A DNA stretch of 64,000 bases from JALZOC01 sp035758845. Lineage in GTDB: Bacteria; Acidobacteriota; Vicinamibacteria; Vicinamibacterales; 2-12-FULL-66-21. The translations under genes were made by a program, and so were the position numbers. This document shows, in pieces, positions 17,543 to 25,514 of the stretch. The notes below the pieces were generated by a model, which was not told the DNA's origin, did not search any database, and was given only the letters and a program-made list of their open reading frames with translations. Position 1 is the first letter of the stretch. Each line of letters starts with the position of its first letter. The stretch spans positions 1 through 64,000 of the forward strand of contig DASTVZ010000227.1 of the NCBI GenBank assembly GCA_035758845.1. Reading direction: 5' to 3'.

Positions 17543-18115
17543 ATGGCGACCCTGACGGCGCGATTCGACGAGGCGGCGCGATACGCACGCGAGGTTCACG
17601 CGGGACAGACACGCAAGGGCAGAGCCGTACCCTACTTTGCGCACCTTCTCGGCGTTGCGTCGATCGTTTTGGACGACGGCGGCAACGAGGACGAAGCGAT
17701 CGGCGCGCTGCTGCACGATGCTGCCGAGGACCACGGCGGTCGTCGACGCCTCGAAGACATCCGTTCGCGCTTCGGCGACGCCGTTGCTCGAATCGTCGAG
17801 GACTGCACCGACTCGTGGGGAACGCCGAAGGAGCCGTGGGCCGAACGCAAACGTGCCTACGCTGAGCACGCGCGCACGCTGCCCGCTTCAAGCCTCCGCG
17901 TTTCCGTTGCTGACAAAGTGCACAACACCTACGCGATCCTGCGAGACTTGAGAAACGAGGGAGAGTCGGTCTGGAACCGTTTCAACGCCGCTCCAGACGA
18001 CGTGTTGGCGTATTACCAATCCCTCGTTCGGGCGTACCGGGAGGCCGGTGGCGGGAAGCTCGTCGATGAACTCGAACGCATAGTTCGGGGGATAGAGCGA
18101 GAGATGGGGTACTAG
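17543..18115 (+). CDS. HD-domain hydrolase, SpoT/MESH1-like (p)ppGpp hydrolase fold
   Basis: A 190-residue protein consisting of one HD phosphohydrolase domain. The metal-binding residues are seen as H in ARYAREVHAGQTRKG, the HD pair in ALLHDAAEDHGG, and a distal D in SVADKVHNT. The order and spacing resemble the hydrolase half of RelA/SpoT and small alarmone hydrolases (MESH1), which remove the 3'-pyrophosphate of (p)ppGpp. There is no synthetase, TGS or ACT domain. The start ATG has no visible Shine-Dalgarno; it faces the tRNA-editing gene 23 bases away. Substrate remains inference; other nucleotide phosphohydrolase activity is possible. Confidence 0.85.
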   Translation: MATLTARFDEAARYAREVHAGQTRKGRAVPYFAHLLGVASIVLDDGGNEDEAIGALLHDAAEDHGGRRRLEDIRSRFGDAVARIVEDCTDSWGTPKEPWAERKRAYAEHARTLPASSLRVSVADKVHNTYAILRDLRNEGESVWNRFNAAPDDVLAYYQSLVRAYREAGGGKLVDELERIVRGIEREMGY

Positions 18116-18150
18116 CTCAAATCAACAGCTTCCACTGAAAAATCAAACAA

Positions 18151-18212
18151 GGAGAAACGGGAGACTAGTTTTAGATCAAAACATTTGCTCTCGTTCCTTC
18201 TCCCGTTTCTCC
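18151..18212. terminator. Long inverted repeat between convergent genes
   Basis: GGAGAAACGGGAGA (18151-18164) is repeated in exact reverse complement as TCTCCCGTTTCTCC (18199-18212), separated by 34 bases. It fills the gap between the HD gene and the convergent aminotransferase gene, so it could act as a bidirectional terminator or 3'-end stabiliser. A smaller palindrome GTTTTAGATCAAAAC lies in the loop. Confidence 0.6.
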
Positions 18213-18230
18213 TGTTTCGTATTGCTGTGG

Positions 18231-19556
18231 CTACATGCTCCGTTCGAGCTGACTCAACGCAGAATCGATCAGTCCAAACCCCTCCCTTAGCTCCTCCTCG
18301 TTGATACACAGCGGCGGATTCGTGAAGAAGTTGTGCCACCGCACAAACGTGTAGAGCCCAAGCTCACGGAACAACGCCCCAAGCCGTTTCATCTCAGGTG
18401 ACGTGCCGGCGAAGGGCGCCAACGGCGTTTTCGTTTTCTGATCCCGCACGAGTTCCACGATTCCGAAGAGTCCAATGTTGCGGTGGGCGCCGATGACTGC
18501 ATGACGGCGTGCCAAATCGGTCAGCAGATCGGTCATCACCGGACCGAGACGCCTGGCATTGCCGATAAGATCGTCCTCTTCGTACACCGCGATCGTGGCG
18601 AGCGCGGCTGCGCATGCCATTGGATGACTGTTGTAGGTCAACCCTCCCTGGAACACTCTCTCACGAAAGTGATCGGCAATGGGTCGCCTCATGCCAACCG
18701 CACCGAGTGGCAGGTACGCGCTGGTCAATCCCTTTGCCATCGTCATCAGATCGGGGACGACGTTCCAGTGATTGACGGCAAACCACTCGCCGGTGCGACC
18801 GAATCCCGCCATGACCTCGTCGCAGACCATCAGGATGCCGTGCTTCGTGCAGAGATCGCGGACACCCTGCAGGTAGCCGTCGGGCGGAATGATGACGCCG
18901 TTCGTCCCGCTGACGGTTTCGAGGAAAAACGCGGCGATGGAGTGCGCTCCTTCGAGTTCGATGATCTCTTCGAGCATCGCCAACGACTTCTCGGTCGAAT
19001 CCCATCCGCGTTCGACGCCGTGATAGGGATCGAGCACGTGAATGACCCCAGGGACGCCGGGTTCCGTGCTCCACCGACGCGGATCGCCGGTCAAGGCCAT
19101 GGCGCCGTGCGTGCCGCCGTGATAGGACCGATAGCGCGCGAGGATCTTGTGTCGACCGGTGTACGCGCGGGCGATTTTCATCGCGTTCTCGTTCGCTTCC
19201 GCGCCGCCGTTGGTGAAGAAGAACACCTCGATGTCGCCCGGCGCCAACTCGGCGAGCTTGGCACCGAGCTTCGCGCGCGGCTCGGTCGCCATGAATGGAT
19301 TGGCGTACGGAAGGGCGTCGGCCTGAGCTTTGATCGCCCGAATCACTCGTTCGTCGCCGTGGCCGATGTTGACGCACATCAACTGACTGTTGAAGTCGAT
19401 GTACCGCTTGCCTTCCGGCGTCCAGAAATACACGCCCTTAGCGCGCGCCATCGGGATTGGATCGACGGCCCCCTGAGCCGACCATTCAAAGAACGTGTGC
19501 TTCCGGCACAGGTCGACGATCTCCGTCCCAGACATCGCCGATGATGTCGTTGTCAT
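18231..19556 (-). CDS. Class III PLP-dependent aminotransferase, probable beta-alanine aminotransferase
   Basis: A 441-residue omega-aminotransferase. The PLP-binding lysine lies in LMTMAKGLTSAYLPLGAV, the aspartate contacting the pyridine nitrogen in MVCDEVMAGFGRTG, and the small-molecule pocket motif in FFTNGGAEANENAMKIAR. Being coupled by ATGA to the PreA-like gene and next to a complete set of uracil-breakdown enzymes, it most likely converts beta-alanine to malonate semialdehyde with pyruvate or 2-oxoglutarate as acceptor. Taurine or other omega-amine substrates are possible from sequence alone. An inner ATG seven codons downstream is an alternative start. Confidence 0.9.
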   Translation of the reverse strand: MTTTSSAMSGTEIVDLCRKHTFFEWSAQGAVDPIPMARAKGVYFWTPEGKRYIDFNSQLMCVNIGHGDERVIRAIKAQADALPYANPFMATEPRAKLGAKLAELAPGDIEVFFFTNGGAEANENAMKIARAYTGRHKILARYRSYHGGTHGAMALTGDPRRWSTEPGVPGVIHVLDPYHGVERGWDSTEKSLAMLEEIIELEGAHSIAAFFLETVSGTNGVIIPPDGYLQGVRDLCTKHGILMVCDEVMAGFGRTGEWFAVNHWNVVPDLMTMAKGLTSAYLPLGAVGMRRPIADHFRERVFQGGLTYNSHPMACAAALATIAVYEEDDLIGNARRLGPVMTDLLTDLARRHAVIGAHRNIGLFGIVELVRDQKTKTPLAPFAGTSPEMKRLGALFRELGLYTFVRWHNFFTNPPLCINEEELREGFGLIDSALSQLERSM

Positions 19557-20686
19557 GATTCAACCTGCTTCTCGGCCACCGCATAGCCCTCGGGCGCTTC
19601 ATGGCCGCCGAAATACTCCTTCGAATCCGGTCGCCGGATCTTGGAATGGGTCACGATCCGGTCGCGCCGAAGCCCGCGAATGTCCGCGATCGATCGCCAG
19701 CCGTCGGCGGTGTGACGGTCGAGAAAATTGGTGAGCCCTTCGCTCAGACGCTTGATCACGTTCGGACCAATCGCGTGATCGAGCATTGCCGCCGTGCACA
19801 CCTGCACGGTCCCGCAGCCGAGCAGGAAGTAGTTCAGTGCGTGGGCAAACTCGCCAATGCCGCCAATTCCGGAAAACTCGCGATCGGGAAAAGCCTGAGT
19901 CATCTGCGCAACCTTGGCAAGCGACTGCGGCAGGATTGCCGGGCCACCGAGACCACCACTCGAGACGAGGCCGTCGACGTTCACCTCGAACTCCAACGTT
20001 TCAGGATCGATCAGCGGAATCGACGGGAACGTGTTCGACGAGGTGATCGCATCGGCGCCGCCAAGAAACGATGCCCTCGCCTCGGAAACGATGTCGGTCG
20101 TCGAGGGCGTGATCTTGCACCAGACGGGAACCTTCGCGACTTCTTTGACCACTTGCGTCACGACCGAGATCAAGCCTTCATCCTTACCGATGTTCGAGCC
20201 CATGTCCTTCCGATCCATGTGCGGACAGGACAGGTTCAGTTCGAACGCATCGGCGCCAGCGTCCTGGCAACCGGCCGCGAGCGTCTGCCAGTTGCGAAGT
20301 TCGCGGTCGTTGCCCGATCCCGCCATAATCGAGGCGACGAGGATTCGATCGGGATGCGCCTGCTTGATGCGCTGCAGCCGCGGCAGCCACCAGTCCAGCG
20401 GCTTATCCGAAATCAGCTCCCAGTTCCATGACGAGTGCAGCGCCGAGTCGGGCCGCTTGTTCATCGAGAGGCGATACGAATGCACGTCGGCGCGAAGGAA
20501 CTTCGTTTTCGGACCGGCAACGTTGGCGACCGGATGGAGACCAATCGTCTTGGTGACAACGCCACCCCATCCCGCGTCGAAGGCGCGCAGGATGTTGCTG
20601 TCGGACTCGGTCGGCGGCGCCGATGACAACAGAAAGGGATTCTGAAACCGCAGCCCTGTAAACGTGACCGACAGGTCGGCTGCCAT
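19553..20686 (-). CDS. PreA-like dihydropyrimidine dehydrogenase subunit without ferredoxin domain
   Basis: A 377-residue FMN-dependent dihydroorotate-dehydrogenase-fold protein, similar to the PreA subunit that reduces uracil and thymine to dihydropyrimidines. Family features: FLLSSAPPTESDSNILRAF near the N-terminus, VTKTIGL, FELNLSCPHMDRKDMG, and FSGIGGIGEFAHALNYFLLG with VQVCTA. In PreA and eukaryotic DPD a C-terminal domain with two 4Fe-4S clusters follows; here the chain ends without any CxxCxxC motif and no PreT-like flavin/Fe-S partner is adjacent. GGAGG lies five bases before the ATG. It starts a two-gene operon with the aminotransferase. How electrons reach it is unknown. Confidence 0.85.
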   Translation of the reverse strand: MAADLSVTFTGLRFQNPFLLSSAPPTESDSNILRAFDAGWGGVVTKTIGLHPVANVAGPKTKFLRADVHSYRLSMNKRPDSALHSSWNWELISDKPLDWWLPRLQRIKQAHPDRILVASIMAGSGNDRELRNWQTLAAGCQDAGADAFELNLSCPHMDRKDMGSNIGKDEGLISVVTQVVKEVAKVPVWCKITPSTTDIVSEARASFLGGADAITSSNTFPSIPLIDPETLEFEVNVDGLVSSGGLGGPAILPQSLAKVAQMTQAFPDREFSGIGGIGEFAHALNYFLLGCGTVQVCTAAMLDHAIGPNVIKRLSEGLTNFLDRHTADGWRSIADIRGLRRDRIVTHSKIRRPDSKEYFGGHEAPEGYAVAEKQVES

Positions 20687-20722
20687 GTAGCCTCCGTAAA
20701 TTTACCGGATTCGGAAACGCGG

Positions 20723-20728
20723 ATTATA
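20723..20728 (-). promoter_or_regulatory. -10 element (TATAAT) of the preA-like operon
   Basis: On the minus strand the hexamer is a perfect TATAAT, 37 bases before the preA-like ATG. No good -35 hexamer is seen at 16-18 bases, so it may depend on an activator. It lies next to the divergent promoter and inverted repeat at 20735-20767. Confidence 0.5.
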
Positions 20729-20734
20729 CGTTTC

Positions 20735-20767
20735 TTGACACACTTTCCGTGCAGAAATACTGTGTCA
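20735..20767 (+). promoter_or_regulatory. Promoter and overlapping operator for the amidohydrolase-ALDH-hydantoinase genes
   Basis: A perfect -35 TTGACA (20735-20740) is followed at 15-17 bases by weak -10 sequences (AATACT at 20756 or TACTGT at 20758). An inverted repeat TGACACA (20736-20742) / TGTGTCA (20761-20767) covers both hexamers, the layout of a repressor operator. Between the divergent pyrimidine genes, this could let one regulator control both operons. No regulator gene is in the neighbourhood. Confidence 0.55.
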
Positions 20768-20788
20768 GGTTCTAAACAGGAGCATCTC

Positions 20789-21658
<870 letters not shown>

Positions 21659-21660
21659 AG

Positions 21661-21830
21661 GCGCCTGCGGCCCGGGGCGAGCGGCCGGCTTGCCAGCCGG
21701 AGCGCCGGGCCCACCGTCGCTAAGGCTCCGGTGGGCAACCTTCGCGAGACCACGGCGCGAAGGTTGGAGGGAAGCGACGCGCAGCGGCGCCCGCGCGCGA
21801 GAGCGCGTGGGGGGCCCCACGCGCAGTAAG
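21661..21830 (+). repeat. Long GC-rich multi-hairpin element before the aldehyde dehydrogenase gene
   Basis: Four perfect hairpins follow one another: CCGGCT/AGCCGG (21685-21700), GCCCACCG/CGGTGGGC (21709-21736), AACCTTCGCG/CGCGAAGGTT (21737-21765), and GCGCGTGGGG/CCCCACGCGC (21803-21824). The last one ends nine bases before the next ATG. The ends match the short element at 12331-12377. It may be an interspersed repeat, an RNA leader, or both; it leaves the next gene without an obvious Shine-Dalgarno. Confidence 0.7.
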
Positions 21831-21832
21831 AA

Positions 21833-23338
21833 ATGCAGACACGGACAGAGCTAGAAGCAAAGATGCGGAACCTCAAAAATTTCATCGACGGGAAGTGGCG
21901 GGATTCGGCAGGGGCGCGGGTCCATGATCTCAATCCGGCAGACGTGCACGACATCGTCGCCGACGCGCCCTCATCGACGGCCAGGGAAGCGGCGGATGCG
22001 TGTGAGGCCGCGGCACGCGCGTTTCCGGGATGGCGTCAAACCCCGGCTCCGGTTCGCGGCCAGATCCTCTACAAAGTGCAGAGACGCATGGAGGAGCGCC
22101 GGCAGGAGCTGGCCGAGGCGCTGACCCGTGAAGAGGGAAAGACGATCGCCGAATCACGCGGCGAGATTCAGCGGGCGATCAACGTCATCGAGTTCTTCGC
22201 CGGCGAAGCGAGACGAATCACGGGCGAGACGATCCCGTCCGAGTTGTCGAACAATTTCTGCTACACGCTGAAACAGCCGGTTGGCGCCGTCGGCGTCATC
22301 ACGCCCTGGAATTTCCCGATCGCCATTCCGATTTGGAAGATCGCGCCAGCGTTGGTGGCCGGCAATACCGTCGTCTTCAAACCCGCCTCGCTGACGCCGC
22401 TGACCGCGGCACTCATCGTCGAGATCTTCGACGAGTGCGGGCTGCCGCCGGGGGTATTGAACCTGGTTTACGGCGGCGGTCGGGAAGTGGGAGACACCAT
22501 CGTTCGCCACCCCGCGATCCTCGCGGTGTCCTTTACCGGATCGAACGACGTCGGTGTCGGCCTTTACGGAGCGGCGGCCGCGCGCGGAATCAAGTGTCAA
22601 TGCGAGATGGGCGGCAAGAATCCGATCGTCATCCTGGCAGATGCCGATCTCGATCTGGCGGTCGAAAGCACAGTACAAGGTGCGTTCGGATCGACGGGCC
22701 AGCGCTGCACCGCCACGAGCCGCGCGGTTATCGTCGAGCCTGTCGCCGACGAATTCGTGGATCGACTTGCCGCGCGAACGGCTTCGCTCGTCGTCGGCAA
22801 CGGCTTGAATCCGGCGACGAACGTCGGTCCGTCGGTCGACGAGCGTCAACTCGAGACGGTCCTGAGCTACGTCGAAACCGGCCAACACGAAGGGGCCAGG
22901 CTGGTTCGCGGCGGCGAGCGGATGCGCGACGATGGACGTGACCGCGGGTTCTTCGTCGAGCCCGCGATCTTCGACCACGTTGACGCCAATATGCGCATCG
23001 CCCAGGAAGAGATTTTTGGCCCCGTTCTTTCGCTGATCCGTGTGCCCAATAATGAGTCCGCGCTCTCGGTCGCCAATAACGTTCGCTTCGGACTCTCGGC
23101 ATCGGTCTACACCAACGACGTGGCAGCGATGTTCAGGTTCGTCGACCGCCTGGATGCCGGTATCCTCCACGTGAACTCGCCAACCGTCGGCGGCGAAGCG
23201 CACGTGCCGTTCGGCGGGATGAAAGCCACCGGTGTAGGGTTGCGGGAAATGGGTCGGGTGGCGATCGATTTTTATACTGAGCTGAAGGTCGTGTACGTCG
23301 ATTACACGGGCGGGGCACGAAGGGGGAATCTGTACTAG
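21833..23338 (+). CDS. NAD(P)+-dependent aldehyde dehydrogenase, probable semialdehyde dehydrogenase
   Basis: A 501-residue ALDH. The cofactor loop and catalytic residues are complete: PWNFPIAIPIWKIAPALVAGN, the general-base Glu in CEMGGKNP, and the nucleophile Cys in GSTGQRCTATSRA; EEIFGPVLS follows. It resembles the alpha-ketoglutaric/other semialdehyde dehydrogenases and keeps the general-base Glu that CoA-acylating methylmalonate-semialdehyde dehydrogenases lack. In this cluster it probably oxidises malonate semialdehyde from beta-alanine. I give the ATG at 21833; the internal ATG at 21863 (MRNLKNFIDGKW) is equally plausible because it matches the usual N-terminus. Its stop is followed three bases later by a TGAAATTGC repeat. 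Confidence 0.9.
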   Translation: MQTRTELEAKMRNLKNFIDGKWRDSAGARVHDLNPADVHDIVADAPSSTAREAADACEAAARAFPGWRQTPAPVRGQILYKVQRRMEERRQELAEALTREEGKTIAESRGEIQRAINVIEFFAGEARRITGETIPSELSNNFCYTLKQPVGAVGVITPWNFPIAIPIWKIAPALVAGNTVVFKPASLTPLTAALIVEIFDECGLPPGVLNLVYGGGREVGDTIVRHPAILAVSFTGSNDVGVGLYGAAAARGIKCQCEMGGKNPIVILADADLDLAVESTVQGAFGSTGQRCTATSRAVIVEPVADEFVDRLAARTASLVVGNGLNPATNVGPSVDERQLETVLSYVETGQHEGARLVRGGERMRDDGRDRGFFVEPAIFDHVDANMRIAQEEIFGPVLSLIRVPNNESALSVANNVRFGLSASVYTNDVAAMFRFVDRLDAGILHVNSPTVGGEAHVPFGGMKATGVGLREMGRVAIDFYTELKVVYVDYTGGARRGNLY

Positions 23339-23340
23339 TA

Positions 23341-23425
23341 CTGAAATTGCCGATTGCTGATTTACGATTGCTGATTGACGTCGCGTTCAATCAGCATTCA
23401 GCAATCAACAATCAGAAATTTCAGA
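23341..23425 (+). repeat. TGAAATTGC/GATTGCTGATT hairpin array at the 3' end of the ALDH gene
   Basis: It starts CTGAAATTGCCGATTGCTGA next to the TAG stop, repeats GATTGCTGATT, then turns around a 10-base centre into the complementary words CAATCAGCATTCAGCAATC and ends GAAATTTCAG. The whole is a long imperfect inverted repeat. The same left end starts at the stop codons of the YitT gene and the CARDB gene. Confidence 0.75.
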
Positions 23426-23432
23426 GTTGCTC

Positions 23433-24836
23433 ATGTCTCTGCTCATCACCAACGGCCGAATCATCACCGCTTCTGACGATTACGTCGCCGACGTCTATTG
23501 CAACGACGGCGTGATCGCGGCAATCGGCAAGAACCTTCCGCCGGATCGTTTCCACGCTGATCGCACCATCGACGCCTCCGGCAAGTACGTCATCCCGGGC
23601 GGCATCGACGTCCACACCCATCTCAACATGCCGTTTGGCGGGACGACGTCCGCCGATGATTTCGAGTCGGGCACCATCGCCGCCGCATTCGGCGGGACCA
23701 CCAGCATCGTCGACTTCGCCATTCAGTACCGCGGCAAGACCATGAGGCATGCGCTCGACGACTGGCGGCAGCGGGCTGAGGGAAACGCGGTGATCGACTA
23801 CGGGTTCCACATGATCGTCACCGAGCTCGAGGACGCCGGCCTTGGCGACATGGATCGCATGGTTCGCGACGAAGGGATCACGAGCTTCAAGCTCTTCATG
23901 GCCTATCCCGGCGTCTTCATGGTCGACGACCAAACGATCTTTCGCGCGCTCCGGCGAACCGGCGACAACGGCGGCCTCGTCTGCATGCATGCCGAGAACG
24001 GCGGGGTGATCGACGAACTGGTCAAGGAGGCGCTCCGGAAAGGAGAGACCGCGCCCAAGTATCACGCGCTCACGCGGCCGCCGACGGCGGAAGGGGAAGC
24101 CACCGGCCGCGCCATCGCGTTGGCGGAATTAGCCGGCGTGCCGATTTACATCGTGCACCTCTCGGCGGCGCACGCGCTGGAGAAGATCAAACAGGCGAGG
24201 GACATGGGGCTCCCCGCCTACGCGGAGACCTGCCCGCAGTACCTGTTTCTGTCGTACGACAACTACGAGGAACCAGGATTCGACGGCGCAAAGTACGTGA
24301 TGTCTCCGCCTCTGCGTGAGAAGTGGCATCAGGACGTGCTGTGGAAAGGCCTCGCGAAAAATGATCTGCAGGTGATCTCAACCGACCACTGCCCGTTCTG
24401 CATGGCCGAACAGAAGGAACTCGGGCGCAACGATTTCAGCAAGATTCCAAACGGCGCGCCCGGGATCGAGACGCGCCTCACGCTCGTGCACGACGGCGGC
24501 GTCAGGTCCGGCCGCATTTCGATGAACCGTTTCGTCGAGCTTTGTTCGACCACGCCGGCGCGAATGTTCGGTCTGTTTCCGCGCAAAGGCACGATCGCTG
24601 TTGGCAGCGATGCCGACATCGTGGTTTTCGATCCGCATGCGGCGGCGACGCTCAGTGCGAAAACCCTGCACATGAAGGTCGATTACAACCCGTACGAAGG
24701 CCGCATGGTGAAGGGCTCGCCCTCGACCGTCATCAGCAACGGCGAAATCATCATCGACGGCGATCGATTCGTTGGAAAGAAAGGCAGGGGCCGCTTTTTA
24801 CGTCGCGGCCCCAGCCAGGCACCTGCCGGTCTTTGA
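23433..24836 (+). CDS. hydA: Dihydropyrimidinase (D-hydantoinase family)
   Basis: Opens the dihydrouracil ring to N-carbamoyl-beta-alanine; 467 residues, typical length. The binuclear metal site is complete: His61 and His63 in GIDVHTHLN, the carboxylated Lys in SFKLFMAYPG, His in MHAENG, His in VHLSAAHA, and Asp in STDHCPF. Segment CPQYLFLSYDNYEEPGFDGA is typical of the family. I chose ATG 23433 over TTG 23427 because it precedes the conserved ITNGRI strand closely. It lies downstream of the ALDH gene, with which it forms the plus-strand half of the pyrimidine region. Assigning dihydropyrimidine over hydantoin substrates rests on context. Confidence 0.93.
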   Translation: MSLLITNGRIITASDDYVADVYCNDGVIAAIGKNLPPDRFHADRTIDASGKYVIPGGIDVHTHLNMPFGGTTSADDFESGTIAAAFGGTTSIVDFAIQYRGKTMRHALDDWRQRAEGNAVIDYGFHMIVTELEDAGLGDMDRMVRDEGITSFKLFMAYPGVFMVDDQTIFRALRRTGDNGGLVCMHAENGGVIDELVKEALRKGETAPKYHALTRPPTAEGEATGRAIALAELAGVPIYIVHLSAAHALEKIKQARDMGLPAYAETCPQYLFLSYDNYEEPGFDGAKYVMSPPLREKWHQDVLWKGLAKNDLQVISTDHCPFCMAEQKELGRNDFSKIPNGAPGIETRLTLVHDGGVRSGRISMNRFVELCSTTPARMFGLFPRKGTIAVGSDADIVVFDPHAAATLSAKTLHMKVDYNPYEGRMVKGSPSTVISNGEIIIDGDRFVGKKGRGRFLRRGPSQAPAGL

Positions 24837-24848
24837 TCAGGTTCGGCT

Positions 24849-24889
24849 GGGTTCGACGAGGTAGAACCCCGAAGAACCTCGTAGAACCC
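24849..24889. terminator. Hairpin between convergent hydA and BON genes
   Basis: GGGTTC-G-ACGAGGT (24849-24862) pairs with ACCTCGT-A-GAACCC (24876-24889): 13 paired bases with one mismatch and a 13-base loop. It sits 13 bases after the hydA stop and touches the stop codon of the convergent BON gene, so it may terminate both. No T-run follows. Confidence 0.5.
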
Positions 24890-25407
24890 TATTTCGCCAC
24901 GCTCAAATTGTTCTTCACATCAAATACACCGTTGATCTCGCGCGCCTTGAGACCCGCCACCGTCTTGTCGCTCTCGCTGTCGACAGCGCCTTCGAGCGTC
25001 ACGCGCCCCTGTTTCACGATGATGTGAATCGGCGGCTGGCTCTGGAACCCATACCGATCGAGTGCCGTGCTGTTGTAGATATTCCGTGCCACGGCCAACC
25101 GAATTGCATCATCCGACGGCGACACCGGCAGCACCTCGATATCGTTGATCACCTGATCGACACCGCCGACCCTCTTCACGCGCCGCTCGGCGTCGCTCTT
25201 GAGCGTCGGCCGGACCACCTGGCCCAAGAGCCTGATTGTTCCGCCGGGTTCGACGCGAAACGCCAAAAAGTCGAACACCGAGTAGTACGGCAGCAACATC
25301 AGCTCGCGCTCCACATCAGCTTCCACACGAAGCGTGCGCGAATCCTTCTGCTGGGCCGGTGCAACTAGCGAGAGCACCGCGGTCAATGCAATGGCAACTG
25401 GATACAT
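24889..25407 (-). CDS. Exported protein with two BON domains
   Basis: A 172-residue periplasmic protein. A signal peptide (about 1-19, ending LVAPAQQ) is followed by two BON modules, small domains that bind membrane surfaces. The first has GGTIRLLGQVVRPTLKSDAERRVKRVGGV and the second QGRVTLEGAVDSESDKTVAGLKAREINGVFDVKNNL, each with the conserved glycine turn. AGGAG lies eight bases before the ATG. It is a single gene facing hydA; nothing ties it to pyrimidine metabolism. Function in envelope integrity is inferred from the family (OsmY-like). Confidence 0.88.
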   Translation of the reverse strand: MYPVAIALTAVLSLVAPAQQKDSRTLRVEADVERELMLLPYYSVFDFLAFRVEPGGTIRLLGQVVRPTLKSDAERRVKRVGGVDQVINDIEVLPVSPSDDAIRLAVARNIYNSTALDRYGFQSQPPIHIIVKQGRVTLEGAVDSESDKTVAGLKAREINGVFDVKNNLSVAK

Positions 25408-25514
25408 GACAGAACTCCTGACGCTTCAATTACTCGCTCCAGGATAGCGCTGAACGCTGCTGACGGGTTGTTTGCCCGCACGGTGACTTTCATGGATCAT
25501 CTGCTGACCTAGAC

